DNA from: Rhodovulum sp.
GTDB lineage: Bacteria; Pseudomonadota; Alphaproteobacteria; Rhodobacterales; Rhodobacteraceae
Direction: 5' to 3'
Length of the DNA stretch: 64,000 nucleotides
NCBI GenBank assembly: GCA_002706605.1
Contig: PALT01000005.1
Location: forward strand, 248,001 to 312,000
Shown: in pieces, positions 45,589 to 56,343 of the stretch
How positions within the stretch are numbered: position 1 is the stretch's first letter
Layout: each line of letters starts with the position of its first letter
The notes under the pieces: model-generated
The model's input: only the letters and a program-made list of their open reading frames with translations
The model's database searches: none
Told to the model about the DNA's origin: nothing
Made by a program: the position numbers and the translations under genes

Positions 45589-46983
45589 TTAGAAGTGCAG
45601 CGCGCGCCCATAGGCATCCAGAACGGATTCATGCATCATTTCCGACAGAGTCGGGTGCGGGAAAACCGTGTGCATCAGGTCCTCTTCGGTCGTCTCAAGC
45701 TGACGGCCGATGACATAGCCCTGAATCATCTCGGTGACCTCGGCCCCGACCATATGCGCGCCCAAGAGCTCACCCGTTTTCGCGTCGAACACGGTTTTGA
45801 CCATGCCCTCGGGTTCGCCCAGAGCAATCGCCTTGCCGTTGCCGATGAAGGGGAAGCGACCGACCTTGACGTCATAGCCTGCCTCTTTGGCCTTGGCCTC
45901 GGTCAGGCCGACGCTTGCGACCTGCGGGTGGCAATAGGTACAGCCCGCGATCGAGTTCGGCTTGATCGGATGGGGGGGCTGACCCGCGATCAGTTCGGCC
46001 ACCATCACGCCCTCATGGCTGGCCTTATGGGCAAGCCACGGCGCACCGGCGATATCACCAATCGCAAACAGACCATCCACGCCCGTGCGGCAATATTCAT
46101 CCGTCACAACGTGGGTGCGGTCGATTTTGACGCCCAGCCCCTCAAGGCCAAGGTTTTCGACGTTGCCGACAATGCCGACCGCCGAAATCACGGTGTCGAA
46201 TTCCTGTTTCTCGACCTTGCCGTTGGCCTCAATATGCGCGACGACCTTGCCGTTGCCGCGATCGAGTTGCTTGACCATGGTCTTTTCGCGGATGGTCATG
46301 CCCTGTTTCTGGAACTGCTTTTTGGCGAATGCGCTGATCTCGGCATCCTCAACGGGCAGAACGCGATCCATCACCTCAACCACGGTCGTGTCCGCACCCA
46401 AGGTGTTGTAGAAGCTGGCGAATTCGATCCCGATGGCACCCGACCCGATCACCAGCAGCTTTTTCGGCATCCGTTTCGGGGTCAGGGCGTGTTTGTAGGT
46501 CCAGACCAGATCGCCATCGGCCTCAAGACCCGGCAATTCGCGGGCCCGCGCGCCGGTCGCAACGACGATGGCTTTGGACGCCAGTTCCTCGGTGCCCTTG
46601 TCGGTTTTGACGCTGACCTTGCCCTTGGACGGCAGGGTCGCCTCACCCATGAAGACGGTGATCTTGTTCTTTTTCATCAGGTGGCCGATGCCGCCCGACA
46701 ACTGTTTCGCCACCCCGCGCGAGCGGTCGACAACAGCGTTCAGATCATAACCGATCCCATCCGCCGACAGGCCAAATTCCTTGGCGCGGTGCATCAGGTG
46801 GAACACCTCGGAACTGCGCAGCAAGGCCTTGGTCGGGATACAGCCCCAGTTCAGGCAAATCCCGCCCAGATGTTCGCGCTCCACAATCGCAACCTTAAGG
46901 CCCAGCTGCGCCCCGCGGATGGCGGCCACATAGCCCCCCGGCCCCGCGCCAATAACGATCATATCAAAAGTCTTCGCAGCCAT
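45589..46983 (-). CDS. lpd: dihydrolipoamide dehydrogenase
   Basis: FAD enzyme (E3) that reoxidises lipoamide in 2-oxoacid dehydrogenase complexes. The 464-residue protein has the FAD motif GAGPGGYVAA, the redox disulfide CLNWGC (C43, C48), a second NAD motif (IGSGAIGIEFASFYNTLG), and the C-terminal catalytic HPTLSE with H443. No E1/E2 genes are adjacent, so which complex it serves is open. Its promoter overlaps a 16-bp palindrome. The frame ends in a DAYGRALHF tail, typical of this family. Confidence 0.97.
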   Translation of the reverse strand: MAAKTFDMIVIGAGPGGYVAAIRGAQLGLKVAIVEREHLGGICLNWGCIPTKALLRSSEVFHLMHRAKEFGLSADGIGYDLNAVVDRSRGVAKQLSGGIGHLMKKNKITVFMGEATLPSKGKVSVKTDKGTEELASKAIVVATGARARELPGLEADGDLVWTYKHALTPKRMPKKLLVIGSGAIGIEFASFYNTLGADTTVVEVMDRVLPVEDAEISAFAKKQFQKQGMTIREKTMVKQLDRGNGKVVAHIEANGKVEKQEFDTVISAVGIVGNVENLGLEGLGVKIDRTHVVTDEYCRTGVDGLFAIGDIAGAPWLAHKASHEGVMVAELIAGQPPHPIKPNSIAGCTYCHPQVASVGLTEAKAKEAGYDVKVGRFPFIGNGKAIALGEPEGMVKTVFDAKTGELLGAHMVGAEVTEMIQGYVIGRQLETTEEDLMHTVFPHPTLSEMMHESVLDAYGRALHF

Positions 46984-47007
46984 AGGATCCTCATGGGTTC
47001 TGAAATT

Positions 47008-47042
47008 AGTTTGATATTAAACTATCTGGAACATCCCTTCAA
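47008..47042 (-). promoter_or_regulatory. lpd promoter with palindrome over the -10
   Basis: On the minus strand TTGAAG (47037-47042), 17-base spacer, TAATAT (47014-47019). AGTTTGATATTAAACT (47008-47023), a 16-bp palindrome with one mismatched pair, covers the -10, suggesting repression at this site. Confidence 0.6.
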
Positions 47043-47098
47043 TAAACCCCACGACAATCCCGCGTGTTTTTTCGCAAAAACCGCCTAAGGAGTTGGCA

Positions 47099-47680
47099 TT
47101 ACGCCTGATTTTTTCGGATTTCCTCAACGATCTTGCCGTAACCGCCGTTTTCGATCCACGATTTCTCGTCTTCGGTGCTCTGACGGCCAAGGGCTTCGTT
47201 GCGATAGGGGAATCTGCAGAACTGGCGAATGACCTCACGGTGGGCCCGCGCGTGAAGGAGGTTCGACTCGCCCGTTTTGGGCATACGCGTCAGGATCAAT
47301 CGCACACTGCGGTCCTGATCCGTGGAACATTCCGAATGCATCAGGGGCAGGTAAAAGAACTGGCGCTGGGGCTCGGCGATCTGCTTGTCGAACCCTTCGT
47401 CAATCGACCGTTTCGCGGCCGCGCGCCCCAGTTGATCGGTCGCGAACGCATCGCCCGAACCGCGGAACATGTTGCGCGGGAACTGGTCGGCCAACAGGAT
47501 ATAGGCCAGCGCCGTGTCCGCCTGTGTCAACCAGCGCAAGAACCGACCGTCACGCAGAGCCTGCCAGTCATCCATGAACCGGTCGCGGATTTTCTGGTCC
47601 AAGGCCTCATCGCCCACGTACCAGTTATCCTCACTCACTTCGTTCAGCCAAAAATCCAGAATATCCTGCGCGCGCTGCAT
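47099..47680 (-). CDS. DUF924 family protein
   Basis: A 193-residue helical protein of unknown function (DUF924). Family segments seen are AQDILDFWLNE near the N-terminus, LLADQFPRNMFRGSGDAFATD, and FFYLPLMHSE. No signal peptide. AGGGGACAG precedes the ATG. It is upstream of lpd on the same strand with a 115-base gap that holds the lpd promoter, so it need not share lpd's function. The family resembles TPR-like helical repeats. Confidence 0.9.
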   Translation of the reverse strand: MQRAQDILDFWLNEVSEDNWYVGDEALDQKIRDRFMDDWQALRDGRFLRWLTQADTALAYILLADQFPRNMFRGSGDAFATDQLGRAAAKRSIDEGFDKQIAEPQRQFFYLPLMHSECSTDQDRSVRLILTRMPKTGESNLLHARAHREVIRQFCRFPYRNEALGRQSTEDEKSWIENGGYGKIVEEIRKNQA

Positions 47681-47775
47681 CGCTGTCCCCTACCCAATTG
47701 CATTGGCGTATCTCACTACGCCTCAGGGCCACGGTTTCAAAAACCGTGACCGAGGGCAAGCAGGAAGGGTGCGAT

Positions 47776-49044
47776 TTAATTCGCGGGGCTCAGGCCATCA
47801 TCGGCCTGTTCGGATTCCTCGATGAAATATTCCTGTGCCGCCTCAACCACAACGGCCGTGGCCGAAGGCAGAACCGGTGCGTAGGTGCCGGTATCTTCAA
47901 CCGAGGGCGCGGCACGCTGGGTCATCCGGTAGGCCGCATAGCCAGCAAGCGCAAACCCCATGATGGCCATGAACGCAAAGAACCCCGACGGGCCGACAAC
48001 GCCCATGATCCAGCCCATGCTAATCGGGCCAAGGATCGCGCCGATCCCGTTCAGGAACATCATCCGCCCAGAGGCCGCCGCCATATCCGCGTGGTCCAGA
48101 AAGTCGTTCGTATAGGCAATAAGCAACGCATAGAGCGGGTTTGACGCCCCCCCGAGAAAGAACGCCGCGACCAAGAGCAGCTCATAGTTCCAACCGAACA
48201 ATCCACCCACAACGGACGCCCCGCCTGATGCGGCCGCCGTCAACAGGATCAGGCTGCGCCGGTCCACGCGGTCCGACAACCACCCGATCGGAAACTGACA
48301 GATCAGCCCGCCCAGATAGATCGTCGCCACAAAGGTCGAGATTTGCGCAACACTCAGGCCCACCTCGGACCCGTAAACGGCGGCCATGCCGAACATCCCC
48401 GAATAAATCCCACCCGTCAGGAACATCCCGACCGACCCCAAGGGCGATGTGCGGATCAGGTCGCGCAGGGACATCGGCTTGGTCGCCTCAAACGCGGGCG
48501 TCGGCGTCGCCGAGAGCAAAATCGGCGCAAACGAGATCGAAACAAGGACCGAGGGCACCACGAAAAGGATGAAGCCCGACGGATCGCCCAGAACAATCAC
48601 CCCCTGCGCCGTCACGATCCCCGCCATCTGCGTGATCATATAAAGCGACAGGGCCTGCCCCCGTTTCGAATTATCGACCGAGTGATTCAGCCAGCTTTCG
48701 GCGGTCACATACACGCCCGAGAAACAGAACCCGATCACAACGCGCAAAGCGACCCAAACCCACGGGTTGGCAATGGTCGGATAGAGGATCAAGACCGCCG
48801 AGATAAACGAGGCCAGCGCCGCAAACACCCGCACGTGACCCACACGACGGATCATTTCCGGCGTCATCCGCGAGCCACCCAGAAACCCAAGGAAATAGGC
48901 CGACATGACCAGCGACATTTCAAAGGTGCTAAAACCCTCGATGCCGCCGCGCACACCCAACAGGGTGCCCTGCAAACCGTTGCCCACCATCAGCAGCAGC
49001 ATCCCTGCCATCAATGCCCATGTGCTGCCCAGAACCTGAATCAC
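47776..49044 (-). CDS. MFS transporter (YcaD-like)
   Basis: A 422-residue MFS protein with about 12 helices and an acidic C-terminal tail. The start is a GTG at 49044 with GGAGAG five bases before it. The segments MSAYFLGFLGGSRMTPEMIRR, SGVYVTAESWLNHSV and GWLSDRVDRRSLILL fit the YcaD branch, whose substrates are mostly unknown. A hairpin CACGGTTT/AACCGTG lies after the stop (about 47731-47750) without a T run. Confidence 0.88.
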   Translation of the reverse strand: MIQVLGSTWALMAGMLLLMVGNGLQGTLLGVRGGIEGFSTFEMSLVMSAYFLGFLGGSRMTPEMIRRVGHVRVFAALASFISAVLILYPTIANPWVWVALRVVIGFCFSGVYVTAESWLNHSVDNSKRGQALSLYMITQMAGIVTAQGVIVLGDPSGFILFVVPSVLVSISFAPILLSATPTPAFEATKPMSLRDLIRTSPLGSVGMFLTGGIYSGMFGMAAVYGSEVGLSVAQISTFVATIYLGGLICQFPIGWLSDRVDRRSLILLTAAASGGASVVGGLFGWNYELLLVAAFFLGGASNPLYALLIAYTNDFLDHADMAAASGRMMFLNGIGAILGPISMGWIMGVVGPSGFFAFMAIMGFALAGYAAYRMTQRAAPSVEDTGTYAPVLPSATAVVVEAAQEYFIEESEQADDGLSPAN

Positions 49045-49133
49045 GTCGCTCTCCGTGTGTTGAGCCCCCCGTGATGGTGAAAAAGCGCGGGGCGCGATGT
49101 TGCGTTGGCGACCCCTATTAGGCCATTTCCGCC

Positions 49134-50183
49134 CTAAGGCAGCAATAGCGACGCATCGCCATATGAAAAGAAGCGGTACTCCTCGGCCACCGCATGGGCA
49201 TAGATTTCGCGCACGCGCTCGACACCCATCAAGGCCGATACCAGCATCATCAAGGTCGATTTGGGAAGGTGAAAGTTCGTCATCAACCCATTGGCGATTT
49301 TAAATTTATAGCCAGGGCGGATGAAAATATCCGTGGTGCCCGTCCATGCGGCCATGGTGCCATCGTCGGACGCGGCACTTTCGATCAGGCGCAGGGCGGT
49401 TGTGCCCACGGGAATGATACGCCCCCCCGCCGCGCGGGTTTCGTTCATCTGGGCGGCGGCCTCGGCGGTGATTTCACCCCATTCGGAATGCATTTTATGG
49501 GTTTCGATGTCATCGACCTTGACCGGCAGGAACGTGCCCGCCCCCACGTGCAACGTCACCTCAGTGAACGCCACACCGGCGGCGCGCAGCGCCTCTAACA
49601 GAACCTCATCGAAATGCAGGGACGCGGTCGGCGCGGCCACGGCACCGGAATGGCGCGCAAAGACGGTTTGATAATCGTCCTTGTCCTGTTCGTCCGCCGG
49701 GCGTTTCGCGGCGATATAGGGCGGCAATGGCATTGCGCCCGCGGCGGCCAGCGCGGCGTCGAAATCATCGCCACTTAGGTTAAAGGCAAGGTCCAGATCG
49801 GTTTCGCCCTTGCGCGTGACGGTGGCCGACAAATCAGGCGAAAAGACGATCACCTCGCCCTCCAACACCTTGCGCAGGGGTTTGGCCAGCGCGCGCCAGC
49901 CCCCACCGGCCAGCGGGTCCAACAGGGTGATTTCCACCTTGGCCGTCACCGGCCCCTGCCCCGTGTCGCGGGTGCGCTGACCGCTCAGGCGCGCGGGGAT
50001 CACGCGGGTGTTGTTCAGGATCAACCGGTCGCCTGCACCGATATAATCGGTCAGGTTGAACACCTGCCGGTCATGCAGACCCGCCTGATCCGCCACCAAA
50101 AGGCGCGCGTTGCGGCGTGGTTTCACGGGCCGCGTCGCGATCAAGTGTTCAGGCAGGTCAAAGTCGAATTCGGATAGTTTCAA
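49134..50183 (-). CDS. queA: S-adenosylmethionine:tRNA ribosyltransferase-isomerase
   Basis: Adds the cyclopentenediol precursor to 7-aminomethyl-7-deazaguanine in tRNA during queuosine synthesis. The 349-residue protein has [20 protein letters not shown] at the N-terminus, [15 protein letters not shown], and [16 protein letters not shown] near the C-terminus. Its start overlaps the stop of the large AsmA-like gene by four bases. tgt is not in the window. Confidence 0.97.
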   Translation of the reverse strand: MKLSEFDFDLPEHLIATRPVKPRRNARLLVADQAGLHDRQVFNLTDYIGAGDRLILNNTRVIPARLSGQRTRDTGQGPVTAKVEITLLDPLAGGGWRALAKPLRKVLEGEVIVFSPDLSATVTRKGETDLDLAFNLSGDDFDAALAAAGAMPLPPYIAAKRPADEQDKDDYQTVFARHSGAVAAPTASLHFDEVLLEALRAAGVAFTEVTLHVGAGTFLPVKVDDIETHKMHSEWGEITAEAAAQMNETRAAGGRIIPVGTTALRLIESAASDDGTMAAWTGTTDIFIRPGYKFKIANGLMTNFHLPKSTLMMLVSALMGVERVREIYAHAVAEEYRFFSYGDASLLLP

Positions 50184-53100
50184 TTCCCAAGCTCCGGTGG
50201 CGGGCGGCGAAAGATTTCCCGGAACATGCCGGGCGTCAACAGGGACAGCGGGTTCACACTGACCTTAGGGTCATCGGCCGGTCCGCGCAGGCGATAGTTG
50301 AACCCGAACAGGCCCTCGCCCTTGCGGGTCAGGACGGACCCGATCGAATTGACCAGATAGATCGGGGACACAACCCCCTGTAGGTCCAGCCGTTTCGCGG
50401 CGAACTCATAAACACCTGCCATCGAAATGCCAAGGGACGGGCCAACCGCGCTGCCCCGCCGGATTTCGACCCCCTCGGGCGTCAGGGTGAACCGCGCCTC
50501 AACGCTTGTAAACGCCAGACCATCGCCAGACAGCTGTTCAATCAGGCCGACGACCGAGACCGCCGACAACAGTTCGGCCAGCGCGCCCACACCGCGCACC
50601 CGCACATTGGTGATGTCCATGCGCCCGTTATAGCGCCCCTCGCCCTCTAGCGGGGTCAGGATAAGGTCCATCGACCCGCCCCGCGCCTTGGCAAACACAT
50701 TCGCCCCGCGCAGGACCTCGCCCGCCTGTTCCGACCGGATGCGCACCGCCGTACCATGGTCCGACGGGGCAAGCGCCGCGTTGAACCGCGCCCCGCCGGG
50801 GACCGAGCCGATGAACGACCCGTTCAACCCGCCCGCCGTCGACAGGGTCCCGTCAAGGTCGGTGACAACCAACCCGTCCGCCACGATCAACCGATTGAGC
50901 GCGATTTCGGTCGTGCTGTTGCCACCACTGCCGCCCGCGCCATCCAAACGGTCGGGCAGCGCGGTTAGATCCACCTGCCCGCCGGTGACGCGCACGGCCA
51001 TGGCCCGCCCCGCGCCGCGCCCTGTCAGGATCACCGATCCGTCGAACCAGCGCCCGACGCTGACCTTGGGCAGTTCGATCCGCTCAACCCCGCCCCCTTG
51101 GGCCAGAACGATATCACCCGCCGCAGACAGGCCCGGCGCCGACAGGGCGATGTCGTCGATATCGATCGGGGTGCTCAGACGCCCGTTGATCGCCAGAGTA
51201 CCGGTGCTGTTCGTCCCTTTGGACCAAGCAATGGCGGGAATCGACAGGCCGATTCCCTCAAGATCGCTGCTCAGCCGGAATTGCGGCGCCTCACCACGGA
51301 CCAGATCAATGTCCAACGCCCCGCGCCCCGTGCCCCGCACCATCCCGCGCGGCAGATCAACGCCAAAGGCGCCAAGGTTCTGTTCAGACAACAGGATGGT
51401 CCCGCTGACGGAACTCTTGCCCGCGTGTTCAGGACCGATCTGTTGGGTCCAGCCGCCGTTAAAGGACACCCCGTCCACCGTGGCCGCGCCCGCAATCGCA
51501 ACCGCCTCAGGCGTCGCGGTCAGGCGCAGATGGGGCGCGGCAAAGGACCGCCCCGGCACCAGAACATCCGAGGTCACATCGTAGAGATCCCCCGCGACAT
51601 CGAACGCGACCTCATGCGGTTTAACGTCCTTGCGGAACTCCAACCCCAGATCGGCGCGCACCACGGCGCGACCATCGGCAATGTAGATCCCCTGTCCCGC
51701 GCGTTGCATCAGGGTCAGGGGCGGCTGATCAATCAGGGACAGGACGGCGGGGATCGGCCCATCCATATGCAGATCAATCGTGCCATAGGCCGGACGTTTG
51801 GTAATATCATCGATATTGACGATGGTGCCGGTCAGATCGACCACCTGTCCATTCGGCGCGGTGACGATCCCCGTCTCCAGAGACATCACAAAGCGCTGCT
51901 CCGTCAGGGTGATATAGCCGCTGCCCTCGGTGGCGTGGGGCATGGTTTTCATGAACCGCACCTCGCCCCCCTCAAACCCGTGGGTCAGTTGAAAACGCGG
52001 CTTTTGCCCCGGCTCCAGACGCAGCGCCGCATGGGCGTCGCGCGCAAGGCCAAAGGCGATGTTCTCCGTCACCCATTTGCGCGTTTTGGGCACGACGGCC
52101 ACGGGCCACAGGCGTAACAGGCGCGATTTGCTCATCGTGTCGACATAGGCGTCCAGCGCCACGTGCCATCCCGCATCCGACACAGTCGCCCGCCCCTTGG
52201 CACGGATCGCGCGGTTTTGCGCATCAAGCAAAACCGCCTGCCCCAGATCGACCGAAAACGGGTCCAGCGTGATTTTCATATCCGCCGCCCCGCCGGTAAA
52301 GGTCACGGGCGTCTGGAACACGCCATCAGGGTTCAACGCCACCGACCGCAAACCCATCTGCGCCACCAAAACCGTCGGGAGGCCTTGCACGAACTCTTGC
52401 AGATACGCCTGACCACCGCCGTTGAACGTCAACGTCTCCGAGGTCAGTTCGACTTGGTTCAACGCAACGCGCTGGGCGGCGGGGTCGTATTGGAAATAGC
52501 CCTTAGCCCCGTCGAAATGCACGGGCTTGGTGTTTTCGGTGGGGATCAGATCGCCCTCGCCGATGTCCAAAACCCCGCTCAGCGGCAAGAGCGCGCCATC
52601 GGGCCCGACGCCCGCGCGCACCGCCCCCGAAATCGGCGCGCGGATCACCGACAAAAAGGCAAAGGCGGGGGATTGTTGAGCGATGTCGTCGGACGGCACA
52701 TCACTAAAGGACGCGGACAGGCTACTGGCGGGAGAGCCCTTTTCGGTTTCAAATCCAAAGGCGAACTCGGACGGGGTGCCTGCGTCATTATAAAGGGTCA
52801 GGAACACCTGCGCGCTCAGGGCCTCGGCCGTTTGATCCAGCGTCAACAGGCCCTCACGGATCGACCACGTACGCCCCGCCCGCGCATCCAAATAGATCAG
52901 GTCAAGGTTTTCAACGGCGACGCTTTCAATCACCGACAGCGCAGGCAGGGCCAGCGCCCCGTCCAGTTGATCCAGAACCTCGGCCAGACTACCGGCCTGA
53001 AACGTGGGGGTGTCCCCGCCAAGCGCCAGATCGAAGTCGCCGTTCTCATCACGGCGCAACGTGACACGCGCCGCCGCCAAGGACAGACGCCGCATCTCGA

Positions 53101-53461
53101 CCCGCCCATCCAACAAGGCACGCCCCGAAATCGCGGCCTCAAGCGCGGGGACAGACAGGACCTGTCGTCCCTCGGCGTCCCGCAGCCGCAATTCCTGTAG
53201 ACGGACGCGCGGGAAATTGCCCCATTCGAATTGCACCTCCATCCCCGCCAGATTCGCGCCAACGGGACCAAGCGCATCGTCGATCCCCGCCTCAACCCGC
53301 GCGGTCACCCAGTCTGGCATCTGAACCGCGCGGCCCATGAACGACAAAACCACGCCGCCCATGAACACCATCGCCAGCAACAGCGTGATGATCAGGAACA
53401 CGCCCACACGGCGATGCGTGGGCATCGGCCGTTTCGGGGTTGGCTCTGTCGGATCGCTCAT
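50180..53461 (-). CDS. large AsmA/YhdP-like envelope protein (DUF3971 type)
   Basis: A 1093-residue protein with a short basic N-terminus, one transmembrane helix (about 19-42), and then a long beta-rich periplasmic region, the layout of AsmA-like proteins that form lipid-transport bridges to the outer membrane. The C-terminus ([13 protein letters not shown]-type segments, [40 protein letters not shown]) matches the YhdP/DUF3971 family. The ATG at 53461 is taken over a TTG one codon earlier. It is coupled to queA by a four-base overlap. Confidence 0.85.
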   Translation of the reverse strand: MSDPTEPTPKRPMPTHRRVGVFLIITLLLAMVFMGGVVLSFMGRAVQMPDWVTARVEAGIDDALGPVGANLAGMEVQFEWGNFPRVRLQELRLRDAEGRQVLSVPALEAAISGRALLDGRVEMRRLSLAAARVTLRRDENGDFDLALGGDTPTFQAGSLAEVLDQLDGALALPALSVIESVAVENLDLIYLDARAGRTWSIREGLLTLDQTAEALSAQVFLTLYNDAGTPSEFAFGFETEKGSPASSLSASFSDVPSDDIAQQSPAFAFLSVIRAPISGAVRAGVGPDGALLPLSGVLDIGEGDLIPTENTKPVHFDGAKGYFQYDPAAQRVALNQVELTSETLTFNGGGQAYLQEFVQGLPTVLVAQMGLRSVALNPDGVFQTPVTFTGGAADMKITLDPFSVDLGQAVLLDAQNRAIRAKGRATVSDAGWHVALDAYVDTMSKSRLLRLWPVAVVPKTRKWVTENIAFGLARDAHAALRLEPGQKPRFQLTHGFEGGEVRFMKTMPHATEGSGYITLTEQRFVMSLETGIVTAPNGQVVDLTGTIVNIDDITKRPAYGTIDLHMDGPIPAVLSLIDQPPLTLMQRAGQGIYIADGRAVVRADLGLEFRKDVKPHEVAFDVAGDLYDVTSDVLVPGRSFAAPHLRLTATPEAVAIAGAATVDGVSFNGGWTQQIGPEHAGKSSVSGTILLSEQNLGAFGVDLPRGMVRGTGRGALDIDLVRGEAPQFRLSSDLEGIGLSIPAIAWSKGTNSTGTLAINGRLSTPIDIDDIALSAPGLSAAGDIVLAQGGGVERIELPKVSVGRWFDGSVILTGRGAGRAMAVRVTGGQVDLTALPDRLDGAGGSGGNSTTEIALNRLIVADGLVVTDLDGTLSTAGGLNGSFIGSVPGGARFNAALAPSDHGTAVRIRSEQAGEVLRGANVFAKARGGSMDLILTPLEGEGRYNGRMDITNVRVRGVGALAELLSAVSVVGLIEQLSGDGLAFTSVEARFTLTPEGVEIRRGSAVGPSLGISMAGVYEFAAKRLDLQGVVSPIYLVNSIGSVLTRKGEGLFGFNYRLRGPADDPKVSVNPLSLLTPGMFREIFRRPPPELGN

Positions 53462-53554
53462 CAAGGTCGCTTGCTCTTGCCCTCGGATATTGACGCTTTA
53501 TCTTTGCCGCGCGCGCACCACAAGGAAAGCGTGAAGTGAGGAAAGGATGCCCAG

Positions 53555-54016
53555 ATGCTGACAGTTGGCCAAGACGCCCCCGATTTCACCCTGCCCCAAG
53601 ATGGTGGCGACCCGATCACCCTGTCCGATCTGCGCGGTGGTCCGGTGGTTCTGTTCTTTTACCCCAAGGACGACACGCCCGGTTGCACCAAGGAATCGAT
53701 CGCATTCTCGGGTCTGCTGGATGAGTTCAAGGCGGCCGGCGCCACGGTCATCGGTGCCTCGCGCGATACCGTGGCCAAGCACGAGAAATTCCGCGCCAAG
53801 CATGATCTAACCATCCCCTTGGTCTCGGATGAGGACGGCACCCTGTGTGAGGCCTATGGAACTTGGGTCGAGAAAAAGATGTACGGCAAGACCTACATGG
53901 GGATTGAGCGCGCGACCTATCTGATCGATGCCGAAGGGAAAATCGCGGAAATCTGGCGCAAGGTCAAAGTCCTCGGTCACGCCGAGGCGGTACTGGACGC
54001 GGTGCGCGCGCTGTGA
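53555..54016 (+). CDS. bcp: thiol peroxidase of the Bcp/PrxQ family
   Basis: Reduces hydrogen and organic peroxides with thioredoxin. The 153-residue thioredoxin-fold protein has the peroxidatic Cys C44 in PKDDTPGCTKES. C49, the resolving Cys of some PrxQ proteins, is absent; another Cys is C98 (GTLCEAYG). The stop overlaps the GTG start of the next gene (GTGA). It is divergent from the AsmA-like gene. Confidence 0.96.
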   Translation: MLTVGQDAPDFTLPQDGGDPITLSDLRGGPVVLFFYPKDDTPGCTKESIAFSGLLDEFKAAGATVIGASRDTVAKHEKFRAKHDLTIPLVSDEDGTLCEAYGTWVEKKMYGKTYMGIERATYLIDAEGKIAEIWRKVKVLGHAEAVLDAVRAL

Positions 54017-54831
54017 GCGACCTGACCCTGACGGAAATGGCTTGTGCGGTTCTGAACACCGCCGATGCCGATGCAAAGACCGCCCTGTCGCGCGACTATG
54101 CGCGCCAGTGGTTTGAGGCGCGCAAGGCCGGAACGCCGATCCCTGTGGGCACGGCGAACCCGCCCCTGCAACCAGCGCGCCCCGACAAACCCGCCCTGCT
54201 AAACCCGCGCGACGTGCCCCGTCGCCGACCGGGAACCGAGGCGGGACGCAAGGCGATCCTGCACGCCGTCGCCCACATCGAATTGAACGCGGTCGACCTG
54301 CATTGGGACATCATCGCGCGGTTCGGCCACATCCCCATGCCCATCGGGTTCTATGACGACTGGGTCAAATCGGCGGATGAAGAAAGCAAACATTTCGGAC
54401 TTGTGTCCGGCTGTTTGGAACGGATGGGCAGCTTTTATGGCGATCTGGACGCGCATGCGGGCATGTGGCGCGCGGCCGAAGACACGGCCGAGGACCTGCT
54501 GGGTCGTTTGGCCGTTGTGCCCATGGTGCTCGAGGCGCGGGGATTGGACGTCACGCCGGGCATGATCGAGATTTACGAGGCCGCCGGAGACACCCACGCG
54601 GTTGAGGCCCTGCGCGTGATCTACGCCGAAGAGGTCGGCCACGTCGCCTATGGCTCCAAGTGGTTCCATTTCCTCTGTGGTCGCTATGACAAAGACCCCA
54701 AGGACGTGTTCCACGAACTGGTTCAAACCTATTTCCACGGCCCGCTGAAGCCGCCCTTTAACGAAGAAAAACGCGCCGAAGCGGGTCTGCCGCCCGATTT
54801 CTATTGGCCCTTGGCCGAGGTGAATAGCTGA
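54013..54831 (+). CDS. DUF455 ferritin-like protein
   Basis: A 272-residue helical protein of DUF455, a ferritin-like family. Conserved metal-ligand-like residues are seen in HAVAHIELNAVDLHWD, ADEESKHFGLV and YAEEVGHVAYGSKW. The start is a GTG overlapping the bcp stop, so it is made together with the peroxidase; this suggests a role in oxidative defence or metal handling (inference). The first ~70 residues are Pro-rich and less conserved. Confidence 0.88.
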   Translation: MSDLTLTEMACAVLNTADADAKTALSRDYARQWFEARKAGTPIPVGTANPPLQPARPDKPALLNPRDVPRRRPGTEAGRKAILHAVAHIELNAVDLHWDIIARFGHIPMPIGFYDDWVKSADEESKHFGLVSGCLERMGSFYGDLDAHAGMWRAAEDTAEDLLGRLAVVPMVLEARGLDVTPGMIEIYEAAGDTHAVEALRVIYAEEVGHVAYGSKWFHFLCGRYDKDPKDVFHELVQTYFHGPLKPPFNEEKRAEAGLPPDFYWPLAEVNS

Positions 54832-54906
54832 CCCCAGGGAAAGCTGACCGTTCCTATCGGCAATATCTCGCCCATTTTTAGTTGATTTTTGCGGGTTTAG
54901 GGGGTC

Positions 54907-54929
54907 GACTGCCAAAAAATATTGCAGTC
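54907..54929. other. inverted repeat upstream of the M23 peptidase gene
   Basis: GACTGC, 11-base A/T spacer, GCAGTC in the 190-base gap between the DUF455 and M23 genes. Possible operator; nothing else clear is seen in this gap. Confidence 0.35.
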
Positions 54930-55020
54930 CGGCCCCTCCTTACCCTATCCAACAGGGAACCGTGCGGTTTTGATGGGAACCGCTGGCCGAGACTGGGGAA
55001 AAGGCAGACGGGACAGAAAC

Positions 55021-56343
55021 TTGAAAACAACTTTTTTCAAGCGCTTACACGCAACGCTTGAACGGTACTTGCCAGAGCAACGACTGTTCCTGCGATCCGA
55101 TACAGAAACGCGGTTCATCCGCCTGCGGTCCGAGACCCAATTGGTCGTTCTGGCCGGTGTGGCGGGCATGGTCGGCTGGAGCATCATTGCCACTGCCGTG
55201 TTGCTGATGGACACGATTGGCGCGGGCAACCTGCGCGAACAGGCAGAGCGCGAACAAGCCACATATGAACGCCGTTTGAACGAACTGGCCTCTGAGCGCG
55301 ACCAACGCGCCATGGAAGCCGAAAGCGCGCATGAACGCTTTGCCGTCGCCCTGTCCGAAGTGTCCAAGATGCAGTCCCAACTGCTGGCCTCCGAAGAGCG
55401 CCGCCGCGAGTTGGAAACCGGCATCAAGGTCATCCAGAAAACCCTGCGCACCACCATTGATGAACGCGACGCCGCCGCCGACAAGGCGGAAGAGTTGACC
55501 GCCGAACTGGCCGATGCCACGGGTTCGGCGCGCACCGGCGCGTCACAGGCCGAGGACCTGGAACAGACCGTGGCGTTTTTGTCGGACGCGCTGAACCTTA
55601 CCGCGGTTGAGCGTGACACGATCGCCGCCGATGCGGTTGCAGCTTATGATCTGGCCGAGGCGATTGATTACGAACGCCGCCTGATGCAGGACCGCAATGA
55701 CCTGATCTTTGGCCAACTCGAAGAGGCACTGACCATCTCGGTGGAACCGCTGGACAAAATGTTCCGTCAGGCGGGCCTGTCGACCGACAACCTGCTGAAC
55801 GCGGTGAAACAGGGCTATAACGGCCAAGGTGGCCCCCTGACCCCGCTTGCCTTTTCGACCAAGGGCGAACCTCTGGACCCCGATAGCCTGCGCGCGAACC
55901 AGATCCTTGAAGGTCTGGACCGGCTGAACCTCTATCGGATCGCCGCCCAGAAAACGCCCTTTGCCCTGCCCGTCAAAAACTCGTTCCGCTATACAAGCGG
56001 TTTTGGCCCGCGCTGGGGTCGGATGCACAACGGCACCGACTTTGCCGCCTCGACCGGCACGCCGATCTATTCCACCGCTGATGGGGTTGTGATCCACGCG
56101 GACTGGCAATCGGGCTATGGTCGCCTGATAAAAATTCAGCACGAGTTCGGAATCGAAACCCGTTATGCCCATTTGTCCAAAATTCGTGTTAAGGTTGGCC
56201 AAAGGGTATCGCGCGGAGAGCATATCGGTGATATGGGAAATTCCGGCCGGTCTACTGGGACGCATTTGCACTATGAGGTGCGTGTCGGTGGCAAACCCGT
56301 TAACCCGATGATCTATATCAAGGCAGCCAGAGATGTTTTCTAA
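55021..56343 (+). CDS. M23 family peptidoglycan endopeptidase with coiled coil
   Basis: Zinc peptidase that cuts peptidoglycan crosslinks, held in the inner membrane. The start is uncertain: TTG at 55021 (MKTTFFKRLHATLERYLPEQ) gives a family-like N-terminus, while an ATG at 54973 in frame would add 16 residues. One transmembrane helix (LVVLAGVAGMVGWSIIATAV) is followed by a long coiled coil (about 75-215) and the LytM domain with HNGTDFAAS, RYAHLS and HLHYEVRVGG, all zinc/catalytic motifs present, so it should be active. It overlaps the bactofilin gene by 11 bases. Confidence 0.92.
   Translation: MKTTFFKRLHATLERYLPEQRLFLRSDTETRFIRLRSETQLVVLAGVAGMVGWSIIATAVLLMDTIGAGNLREQAEREQATYERRLNELASERDQRAMEAESAHERFAVALSEVSKMQSQLLASEERRRELETGIKVIQKTLRTTIDERDAAADKAEELTAELADATGSARTGASQAEDLEQTVAFLSDALNLTAVERDTIAADAVAAYDLAEAIDYERRLMQDRNDLIFGQLEEALTISVEPLDKMFRQAGLSTDNLLNAVKQGYNGQGGPLTPLAFSTKGEPLDPDSLRANQILEGLDRLNLYRIAAQKTPFALPVKNSFRYTSGFGPRWGRMHNGTDFAASTGTPIYSTADGVVIHADWQSGYGRLIKIQHEFGIETRYAHLSKIRVKVGQRVSRGEHIGDMGNSGRSTGTHLHYEVRVGGKPVNPMIYIKAARDVF

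Noticed and set aside
45577-47088. A 503-codon open frame antisense to lpd
   Set aside because: No family features; lpd has all its catalytic motifs in the opposite frame.
47695-47760. Possible tRNA or tRNA-like structure after the DUF924 gene
   Set aside because: Hairpins are present but no cloverleaf or T-loop consensus could be built.
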